From contig PMOM01000242.1 in NCBI GenBank assembly GCA_003161535.1, positions 1 through 7,189 of the forward strand: DNA of 7,189 bases, written 5' to 3'. Under the pieces are notes generated by a model. That model saw only the letters and a program-made list of their open reading frames with translations, ran no database searches and was not told where the DNA came from. Origin of the DNA: Caulobacteraceae bacterium (lineage in GTDB: Bacteria; Pseudomonadota; Alphaproteobacteria; Caulobacterales; Caulobacteraceae). Shown here piece by piece: positions 1-7,189 of this stretch (position 1 is its first letter; each line of letters starts with the position of its first letter). Made by a program: the position numbers and the translations under genes.

Positions 1-120
1 TCCCAGCGCCTGGTCGACGGCCCCGACGAGGTCCACCGCTGGACCGTTGGCAGAAACGTCATCAAGGCCTATCAGGCCCACGGCACCACGGCGTCGGCGG
101 CCGGCGGGGATCTGATCTAG
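1..120 (+). CDS. Acyl-CoA dehydrogenase, C-terminal end (partial)
   Basis: The reading frame is open from the first base to a TAG at 118-120 and gives the last 39 residues of a protein whose 5' part lies outside the window. It contains the motif VDGPDEVHRWTVGR. The string DGPDEVHR followed by a basic helix is typical of the extreme C-terminus of FAD-dependent acyl-CoA dehydrogenases, where it lies near the flavin and the dimer interface. These enzymes oxidise acyl-CoA to 2-enoyl-CoA. After the motif there is a low-complexity Ala/Gly tail of about 15 residues. Substrate range cannot be judged from this fragment. The next gene starts 50 bases downstream on the same strand. Family assignment rests on one short motif, so it is probable rather than certain. 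Confidence 0.72.
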   Translation, partial: SQRLVDGPDEVHRWTVGRNVIKAYQAHGTTASAAGGDLI

Positions 121-170
121 AGCTCGCCAAGACGTCCACGTCTCTCCTGCCTGAACAAGGATCCGTCCCC

Positions 171-760
171 ATGTCGAAATCCCTTCCCCTCGCTCTCGCC
201 GCCTCTGTCGCCCTCGCCGGGGCCGCGCACGCCCAGGGCGCCGCGCAATCGGGCGTCTATGTCATCGAGCCCAACCACACCGAGGTGCTGTTCGGCATCT
301 CGCACCTGGGCTTCAGCACCTACTACGGCCAGTTCCCCGGGGCGTCCGGCTCCCTCACTCTTGACGCCGCCAGCCCGGCGGCCAGCCAGCTTGACGTCAC
401 CGTGCCGATCGCCGGGGTGATGACCGCCAGCCCGCAACTCAACGCGGAGCTCAAAGGGCCGCAGTGGTTCGACGCCGCCCAGTTTCCGACCATGACCTTC
501 CACTCCACCAGGATCGTCTCCACCGGCCCAACCAGCGCCGATGTCATCGGCGACCTGACCATTCACGGCGTCACGCACCGCGAGGTGCTGAAGGTCACGC
601 TCAACAAGGCCGCGCCCAACCCGATGATGAAGACCTACAGCGCCGGCTTCGAGGTCTCCGGCCATATCAAGCGCAGCGACTTTGGCGTCTCGGCCTATCT
701 GCCGATGCTGGGCGACGACGTTAATCTGATCATCAGCGCGGCGTTCAACCGCAAGGCCGC

Positions 761-764
<4 letters not shown>
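171..764 (+). CDS. YceI-family secreted lipocalin-like protein
   Basis: This encodes a 197-residue protein with a clear signal peptide: a short basic start (MSKS), a hydrophobic Ala/Leu/Val stretch at residues 5-19, and an AHA|QG signal peptidase I site after residue 21. The mature part fits the YceI family, small beta-barrel periplasmic proteins that bind polyisoprenoid lipids. It has the N-terminal strand VYVIEPNHTEVLFGISH (29-45), the central FDAAQFPTMTFHSTRI, GDLTIHGVTHREVLKV, and the late IKRSDFGVSAYLPMLGDDV. Length fits the family. The ATG has an AAGGA SD at 157-161 with a 9-base gap. The ligand and process are not shown by the sequence; YceI proteins are variously linked to stress, isoprenoid quinones or cytochromes. 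Its stop codon overlaps the proposed trmB start, so the two are probably cotranscribed. Confidence 0.93.
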
Positions 765-3683
<2,919 letters not shown>

Positions 3684-3688
3684 AGGTC

Positions 3689-4333
3689 ATGTGGCGAGCC
3701 TCACCCGCCGCGCGCCCGCGCCTCGCCGCGCGATCCGGCGCCCGGGGAATCGGCTTGCACCTGGCCGCGGGCATGCGGGTCGGCCTCTACGGCGGTTCCT
3801 TCGATCCAGCCCACGCCGGTCACGCCCACGTGGCGCGAACCGCCCTGCGGCGCCTGGGTCTCGACCGGGTGATCTGGCTCGTCGCGCCGCGAAATCCCCT
3901 TAAGTCCGCCAAGGCGGCGCACACCTTGGAGGCCCGCCTCGAGAGCGCCGCCAGCCAGGCGCGGGGCCCTTCGATGATCGTCTCCGACGCCGAGGCGCGG
4001 CTCGGCTCGCGCTACACCATCGACACCGTCCGCTGGCTCAAGGCCCGCTTTCCCCGCGTCCATTTCGTGTGGATCATGGGGGCCGACAGCCTGGCCAGCT
4101 TCCACCGCTGGAAGGGCTGGACGGACCTCATGGCCGAGGTTCCCCTGGCCATCGTCTCGCGTCCAGGCTTCGCCATAAAAAGCCGCCACTCGCCGGCGGC
4201 GCGACGATTCGTCCATGCCCGCCAGCCGCAACGCGCCGCGCGCTCCTTGCCCCTCGGTCGGCCGCCCGCCTGGGTGTATCTGGCCGCCCCCTTCCGGCCC
4301 GACTCCTCCACCGGCCTTCGCGATTGCGCCTGA
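3689..4333 (+). CDS. nadD: Nicotinate-nucleotide adenylyltransferase NadD
   Basis: NadD transfers AMP from ATP to nicotinate mononucleotide, making deamido-NAD in NAD synthesis. The 214-residue product carries the nucleotidyltransferase signature GGSFDPAHAGH at 35-45 (canonical GGSFDPxHxGH), the middle motifs SRYTIDTVRWL and WIMGADSLASFHRW, and PLAIVSRPG. Close to the C-terminus is SSTGLR, corresponding to the family's IS(S/A)T.IR motif with Ser, Thr and Arg kept; the protein ends four residues later. ATG 3689 has GGAGG at 3674-3678 with a 10-base gap and gives a 28-residue Arg/Ala-rich extension before MRVGLYGG. ATG 3773 would give a core-length protein of 186 residues but has no visible SD. 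I recall similar extensions in Caulobacter relatives. The gene is probably cotranscribed with proB and followed by a candidate rsfS promoter at its stop. Confidence 0.95.
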   Translation: MWRASPAARPRLAARSGARGIGLHLAAGMRVGLYGGSFDPAHAGHAHVARTALRRLGLDRVIWLVAPRNPLKSAKAAHTLEARLESAASQARGPSMIVSDAEARLGSRYTIDTVRWLKARFPRVHFVWIMGADSLASFHRWKGWTDLMAEVPLAIVSRPGFAIKSRHSPAARRFVHARQPQRAARSLPLGRPPAWVYLAAPFRPDSSTGLRDCA

Positions 4334-4358
4334 CCGGCGAGGCGCGGTGTGCTAGGGT
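4330..4358 (+). promoter_or_regulatory. Candidate housekeeping promoter for rsfS
   Basis: CTGACC at 4330-4335 and TAGGGT at 4353-4358 are separated by 17 bases. In Caulobacter terms this reads CTGACCG, 14 bases, GCTAGGGT, against the published consensus TTGACGS N10-14 GCTANAWC. The -35 box overlaps the nadD stop codon. Transcription would start near 4365, giving a leader of about 25 bases with a strong SD. Five of seven and five of eight positions match, so this is a moderate candidate. Confidence 0.4.
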
Positions 4359-4375
4359 CACGCTCGCGACGCGCC

Positions 4376-4393
4376 AAAGAGGAGTCTCCGCTG
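4376..4393 (+). promoter_or_regulatory. Strong SD before a CTG start (rsfS)
   Basis: AAAGAGGAG at 4376-4384 is the strongest Shine-Dalgarno match noted in the window. Six bases later, in the rsfS frame, comes CTG at 4391-4393. No ATG, GTG or TTG lies at a suitable distance, so the site marks CTG as the likely initiation codon. Confidence 0.6.
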
Positions 4394-4840
4394 AACCGTG
4401 ATCCCGCGCCTCAGGCGCCCGTTTCCAAGAGGGTGACAGTCCCCAAGAAGCTGAAAGCCCCCGCCGCCATCCGCCCACGCCGTCCCAGCGTCGGCAAACG
4501 CACCGCGCTGGAGGTCCTCATCCTCAGCCGCCTGGACGACGAAAAGGCCCAGGACATCGTCTTCATCGACTGCAAGGACAAGAGCTCGGTCGCCGACGGC
4601 ATCGTCGTCGCCTCGGGTCGCTCGCATCGCCATGTCGGGGCCATGGCCGATCATCTGCTGCGCGCGCTGAAGGACGCCGGCCACGGCCGCGCCAAGGTCG
4701 AGGGCCTGCCGCACTGCGACTGGGTGCTGATCGACGCCGGCGACGTCATCGTCCACCTCTTCCGTCCCGAAGTGCGCGGCTTCTACAACCTGGAAAAGAT
4801 CTGGTCGGTGACCTCGCCGAGCCAGGCGGCGGCCGGCTGA
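4391..4840 (+). CDS. rsfS: Ribosomal silencing factor RsfS (Iojap/YbeB family)
   Basis: RsfS binds ribosomal protein uL14 on free 50S subunits and blocks joining to 30S, lowering translation in starvation or stationary phase. The 149-residue product has a basic Pro/Lys/Arg-rich N-terminal tail (1-37) and then the RsfS domain. The domain runs from TALEVLILSRLDDEKAQDIV through ADGIVVASGRSHRHV to the signature WVLIDAGDVIVHLF plus FYNLEKIW (111-138). An upstream GTG at 4349 would add 14 residues but overlaps the candidate -10 box and lacks an SD; CTG 4391 has a near-ideal SD six bases upstream and was chosen. nadD-rsfS-rlmH is a widely conserved order; here rsfS follows nadD but is cut off from rlmH by an opposite-strand gene. 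The family call is secure; the CTG start is inferred. Confidence 0.94.
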   Translation: MNRDPAPQAPVSKRVTVPKKLKAPAAIRPRRPSVGKRTALEVLILSRLDDEKAQDIVFIDCKDKSSVADGIVVASGRSHRHVGAMADHLLRALKDAGHGRAKVEGLPHCDWVLIDAGDVIVHLFRPEVRGFYNLEKIWSVTSPSQAAAG

Positions 4841-4858
4841 CCGATCGGCGGCGGTCAG
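4837..4858. terminator. Hairpin spanning both stops of convergent rsfS and DUF5946 gene
   Basis: CTGACCG (4837-4843) and CGGTCAG (4852-4858) form a perfect 7-base inverted repeat around an 8-base loop. The left arm contains the rsfS stop TGA (4838-4840) and the right arm the reverse-strand stop of the facing gene (4855-4857). It sits exactly where two converging transcripts meet and could act as a bidirectional terminator. No T-run follows on either side, so intrinsic termination is uncertain. Confidence 0.35.
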
Positions 4859-5370
4859 AGCTCTTCGAGCGTCCGCTTGGCCAGGGCGATCACTTCGTCA
4901 TGATGCGGCCGCCACGCCTCCCAGACGACGCGCGCCCAGCGCGACACGGCGGCATGATGATCATCGGCGGTCACCGCCAACATCACGTCAGCGATCGTCA
5001 GATCGCCAAGGCTCGCCGGCGGCGTCAGCCAAAGCAGCCGGTCCTTCTGACGCGTCACCCGGGCGATGACCTTGCGGGCGAAATCGGCGTTCAGGCCACG
5101 TTCAAGGGTGAGATGGAGGCCGACCAGATGCACATGGATCGACTGAATGGTTCGAGGCTCGGGCAGACCGGGATGCTGCGCGGCATAGGCGTCCACGGTC
5201 ATGCGGTGAGCGCGCATGTAGGCCGGGTCGCCGTACTCTTTTGCCAGCAGCCGGCCATAGAGCGCCCAGCAGGCGGCCGATCCGCCAAGATAGGGGTGCC
5301 GCTCGCCGTCGACGGCGGGCAGGACGACCTTGCAGTCGGGACAGATGTCCAGGGATTCGATGTTCGCCAA
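4855..5370 (-). CDS. DUF5946-like protein of unknown function
   Basis: The product (171 residues from TTG 5370) resembles, from memory, the DUF5946 family. It has a CPDC pair (10-13) followed by LPAVDGERHPYLGGSAACW, then YGDPAY, HRMTVDAYAAQHPG (55-68), the QSIHVHLVGLHLTLERGL helix (76-93), WLTPP, LTIADVML, and a C-terminal RWARVVWEAWRPHHDEV. The Cys10, Cys13 and Cys34 residues plus many His could bind a metal, but this is inference. No signal peptide or membrane segment is visible; it looks cytoplasmic. TTG 5370 lies just before the conserved region, with AAGG directly against it, which is poor spacing. TTG 5424 would add 18 mostly basic residues. No ATG precedes the CPDC motif. It converges on rsfS, diverges from rlmH, and interrupts their usual adjacency. 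Coding is well supported; the function is unknown. Confidence 0.8.
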   Translation of the reverse strand: MANIESLDICPDCKVVLPAVDGERHPYLGGSAACWALYGRLLAKEYGDPAYMRAHRMTVDAYAAQHPGLPEPRTIQSIHVHLVGLHLTLERGLNADFARKVIARVTRQKDRLLWLTPPASLGDLTIADVMLAVTADDHHAAVSRWARVVWEAWRPHHDEVIALAKRTLEEL

Positions 5371-5422
5371 CCTTGCGCGATGAGCCCGTCGGCGTTGCTT
5401 CGCGCTGCTTTCGTCTGGACGC

Positions 5423-5441
5423 AAGAGGGCGGCCGGCCTTG
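5423..5441 (+). promoter_or_regulatory. SD and TTG start of rlmH
   Basis: AAGAGGG at 5423-5429 stands 9 bases before TTG at 5439-5441. The TTG begins the string (M)RISLLCVGRL, which matches the conserved RlmH N-terminus, and no ATG or GTG lies nearby in frame, so the SD and homology agree on this start. Confidence 0.7.
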
Positions 5442-5903
5442 CGGATAAGCCTTCTCTGCGTCGGCCGGCTGGGTGAGGCCCTCGAAGCGCGGCTGGCGCG
5501 GGACTGGGCGGCGCGGGCCACGGCCAGCGGTCGTCCCCACGCCATCGGGCCGGTCGAGATCGTCGAGGTCGCGGCGCGCAAGCCGGGCAGGGCCGCCGAG
5601 GGCGAAGCGCTGCTGGCGCGCCTGGACGGCGCCTGGCCGATCTGCTGCGACGAGCGCGGCGAGGCCCTCGCCTCCCGGGATTTCGCCGCCCTGCTCACCC
5701 GCCTGCGCGATGGCGGCGAGCGGCATCTGGCGTTCATCATCGGCGGCGCGGAGGGCCTGGATGAAGCGGTGCTGGCGGCGGCGCGGCGTCGCCTCGCCTT
5801 CGGCCCCCAGACCTGGCCGCACGCCCTGGTCCGCGCCATGCTGGCCGAACAGATCTATCGCGCCGTGACCATCATCGCCGGCTCGCCCTACCATCGCGAC
5901 TAA
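5439..5903 (+). CDS. rlmH: 23S rRNA (pseudouridine1915-N3)-methyltransferase RlmH
   Basis: RlmH is a SPOUT methyltransferase that uses SAM to make m3-pseudouridine at 23S rRNA position 1915 (helix 69) in assembled 70S ribosomes. The 154-residue product matches the usual 155-160. It starts (M)RISLLCVGRL, keeps CCDERGEALASRDFAALL, and has the SAM-binding knot parts FIIGGAEGLD (GGAEG at 102-106) and WPHALVRAMLAEQIYRA with IIAGSPYHRD at the end (126-154). The C-terminal PYHR is a family hallmark. The TTG start is supported by an SD at 5423-5429. The minus-strand gene's start lies 68 bases upstream, so any rlmH promoter must lie in that gap or inside the neighbour; I see no good one. It converges on the small membrane protein gene with a 7-base gap. 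Confidence 0.96.
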   Translation: MRISLLCVGRLGEALEARLARDWAARATASGRPHAIGPVEIVEVAARKPGRAAEGEALLARLDGAWPICCDERGEALASRDFAALLTRLRDGGERHLAFIIGGAEGLDEAVLAAARRRLAFGPQTWPHALVRAMLAEQIYRAVTIIAGSPYHRD

Positions 5904-5910
5904 GCGCCGC

Positions 5911-6165
5911 TCAGAGACTGCCTCGGTTTGAAATCCGATGACGTCGGATGATTCGCCGGGCGAGTACGACGCCAACCAACAGGACCGCACCTACCAAGGT
6001 CGCTTGGACGGCATAAACCAGCAGCATGACGATCGTTTCAGCCTGGTGAGCGGTTGTTGGCATGCCCGGCATTTCGATCTTCACCGAGATGGTCATGATC
6101 GGGGCGATAATAGCGAAGATGAGGATCGCGCCGAGCAGCCCCACGCCGCAAAGCCTCCACCACAT
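5911..6165 (-). CDS. Small two-helix membrane protein, unknown function
   Basis: This encodes 84 residues starting MWWRLCG. Two hydrophobic segments are plain: about residues 5-27 (GVGLLGAILIFAIIAPIM in its core) and about 43-67 (IVMLLVYAVQATLVGAVLLV in its core). A short polar loop with KIEMPGMPTTAHQAE joins them, and the tail RRIIRRHRISNRGSL is strongly basic. By the positive-inside rule the C-terminus is probably cytoplasmic, with both ends inside. ATG 6165 has GGGGA at 6171-6175 with a 5-base gap; an adjacent TTG would add one residue. A promoter-like element lies at 6217-6244 on the same strand. I recognise no family. It is read away from ctpA and toward rlmH. Hydrophobic patterning plus start signals make it a likely real gene, although no homology supports it. 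Confidence 0.68.
   Translation of the reverse strand: MWWRLCGVGLLGAILIFAIIAPIMTISVKIEMPGMPTTAHQAETIVMLLVYAVQATLVGAVLLVGVVLARRIIRRHRISNRGSL
5933..5949. repeat. Short inverted repeat inside the small membrane protein gene
   Basis: ATCCGA (5933-5938) and TCGGAT (5944-5949) form a 6-base stem with a 5-base loop, about 30 bases after the rlmH stop. It could weakly terminate rlmH transcripts on the plus strand, but there is no T-run and it lies in the 3' coding end of the facing gene, so it may be incidental. Confidence 0.2.
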
Positions 6166-6216
6166 CAAGATCCCCAGCGCTGTCAGGCGGCAGCCGCCCG
6201 CTTCTTGTTGGGTCCA

Positions 6217-6244
6217 CGCTTAGCTGGAGTTGAGCGCGCGTCAA
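6217..6244 (-). promoter_or_regulatory. Candidate housekeeping promoter for the small membrane protein gene
   Basis: Read on the minus strand, TTGACGC (6244-6238) matches the Caulobacter -35 consensus TTGACGS in full. GCTAAGCG (6224-6217), 13 bases further, matches the first five positions of GCTANAWC. The hexamer spacing is 16. Transcription would start near 6210, giving a leader of about 45 bases with an SD before ATG 6165. Confidence 0.45.
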
Positions 6245-6268
6245 TCCAAGCGCCCAGCCACCCTCCCC

Positions 6269-6292
6269 TTGCCGCGTGAGTCGGTCTATACT
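6269..6292 (+). promoter_or_regulatory. Weak candidate promoter for ctpA
   Basis: TTGCCGC (6269-6275) matches six of seven positions of TTGACGS, and TATACT (6287-6292) matches five of six of the general -10 box, but the 12-base spacing is short. A GANTC site (GAGTC, 6278-6282) lies between them. CATAAT at 6305-6310 is an alternative -10 without a clear -35. The rest of 6166-6329 shows nothing else I can support. Confidence 0.25.
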
Positions 6293-6329
6293 TGGCCCCC
6301 ACGCCATAATTTCGGCGCGCTCCCCAGCC

Positions 6330-7189
6330 ATGGCCTTTCGCATGCGTAGATATCTTCTGATCGGGGCTTCCGCCTTCATCCTCGGCGCCGGCTCGATGGC
6401 CTATGTCAGCCAGCGGGCGCTCGCGACTCCGGAGCCCAAGGCTCAGACCTATCACATGCTCGAGCTGTTCGGGAATGTCCTCGACACCGTGGAGCGCCAG
6501 TACGTCACTCCGGTGGACGACAAGAAGCTCATCGAGGCGTCGCTGAAGGGCATGCTCAGCTCGCTCGATCCGCACTCCGACTACCTGACCCCGGAAGACT
6601 TCCAGGACATGCAGGATACGACCCGCGGTGAATATGGCGGCCTGGGCCTGGAGATCACCAGCGAGGAGGGTGTCATCAAGGTGATTTCGCCCATCGACGG
6701 CACCCCCGCCTCCAGGGCCGGCGTCAAGCCGGGCGACTACATCACCGCCGTCAATGGCCAGAGCGTCCTGGGGCTCACCGTCAATGACGCGGTCAAGCAG
6801 ATGCGCGGCAAGGTCGGTGAAAGCGTCACCCTCAGCATCGCCCGCGACAAGGTCGACCCCTTCGATCTCAAGCTGGTGCGCGAGATCATCCAGCCCAAGT
6901 CTGTGACCTACCACGCCGAGGGCGACTACGGTTATGTCCGCCTGGCCAGCTTCAACGAAAAGGCCACCGACGAGGTCAAGGACGCCATCGACGCCCTGCG
7001 CGTCAAGAACCCGCATCTCAAGGGCATCGTGCTCGATCTGCGCAACAATCCCGGCGGCCTGCTCGATCAAGCGGTGGGGGTGTCGGATCTGTTCCTCAAC
7101 GGCGGCGAAGTGGTTTCCCAGCGCGGCCGCGATATCCACAGCATCGAGCGCTACAACGCCAAGCCTGGCGTCAAGTTCGGCGGCCTGCC
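6330..7189 (+). CDS. ctpA: S41-family carboxy-terminal processing protease (partial, 5' part)
   Basis: The frame is open from ATG 6330 to the window end and gives 286 residues, so the 3' part is missing. The protein has a basic start (MAFRMRRY) and a hydrophobic signal or anchor segment (9-26), placing it in the periplasm. An N-terminal helical region contains LELFGNVLDTVERQYV and SSLDPHSDYLTP. A PDZ domain at about 101-185 contains GEYGGLGLEI and the substrate-binding stretch PGDYITAVNGQSV. The S41 core then begins with GYVRLASFNE and GIVLDLRNNPGGLLDQAV (LRNNPGG at 237-243). The catalytic Ser/Lys pair of this family lies further on, outside the window. Such proteases degrade or trim envelope proteins from their C-termini. 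ATG 6342 (MRRYLLIG) is an equally likely start, and neither has a clear SD. An EnvC-like M23 peptidase gene often found between rlmH and ctpA is absent. Confidence 0.95.
   Translation, partial: MAFRMRRYLLIGASAFILGAGSMAYVSQRALATPEPKAQTYHMLELFGNVLDTVERQYVTPVDDKKLIEASLKGMLSSLDPHSDYLTPEDFQDMQDTTRGEYGGLGLEITSEEGVIKVISPIDGTPASRAGVKPGDYITAVNGQSVLGLTVNDAVKQMRGKVGESVTLSIARDKVDPFDLKLVREIIQPKSVTYHAEGDYGYVRLASFNEKATDEVKDAIDALRVKNPHLKGIVLDLRNNPGGLLDQAVGVSDLFLNGGEVVSQRGRDIHSIERYNAKPGVKFGGL

Noticed and set aside
5938..6279. Plus-strand 113-codon frame over the small membrane protein gene
   Set aside because: The product is polar low-complexity without motifs, while the minus strand has two clear membrane helices and start signals.
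6183..6302. Minus-strand 39-codon frame (GTG 6302) ending in a basic tail KRGPNKKRAAAA, directly upstream of the small membrane protein gene
   Set aside because: The tail looks protein-like, but there is no good SD and the frame overlaps the candidate promoter at 6217-6244. It could be a remnant of a lost gene, but evidence is too thin to annotate.
6183..7139. Minus-strand open frame of 318 codons opposite ctpA
   Set aside because: Most of it is antisense to well-supported ctpA coding sequence. It is a compositional shadow.

Overview
The window is a gene-dense, GC-rich stretch of alphaproteobacterial housekeeping chromosome. The gene order obg-proB-nadD-rsfS-rlmH-ctpA, the protein sequences and several promoter-like elements resembling the Caulobacter housekeeping consensus (TTGACGS / GCTANAWC) point to Caulobacterales (Caulobacter/Phenylobacterium-like). 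That placement is inferred from sequence recall; no search was run. I see no insertion sequence, prophage, CRISPR array, tRNA or rRNA.

Layout: (1) 1-120 is the 3' end of an acyl-CoA dehydrogenase-like gene. (2) 171-1462 holds a secreted YceI-family protein followed, with a 4-base CTGA overlap, by the tRNA m7G46 methyltransferase gene trmB. (3) 1513-4333 is a compact run obg, proB (ATGA overlap) and nadD (5-base gap). The proA gene often found between proB and nadD in alphaproteobacteria is absent here. (4) 4391-4840 is rsfS, with a candidate promoter at the nadD stop codon and a strong Shine-Dalgarno sequence (SD) placed before a CTG codon. (5) 4855-5370 is a minus-strand DUF5946-like gene inserted between rsfS and rlmH, which are usually adjacent. 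(6) 5439-5903 is rlmH, starting at TTG. (7) 5911-6165 is a minus-strand gene for a small protein with two membrane segments and no recognised family. (8) 6330 to the end is the 5' part of an S41 carboxy-terminal processing protease gene (ctpA).

Functionally the core concerns translation and ribosome maturation: TrmB modifies tRNA, Obg assists 50S assembly, RsfS silences free 50S subunits and RlmH methylates 23S rRNA. ProB (proline synthesis) and NadD (NAD synthesis) are embedded metabolic genes, and CtpA is an envelope protease. No clear undescribed system is visible. The points most worth a second look are two apparent CTG start codons (trmB, rsfS), the missing proA, the two minus-strand accessory genes interrupting a conserved order, and a hairpin holding the stop codons of both convergent genes. 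Apart from the 164-base region before ctpA (6166-6329), all intergenic gaps are about 70 bases or shorter.
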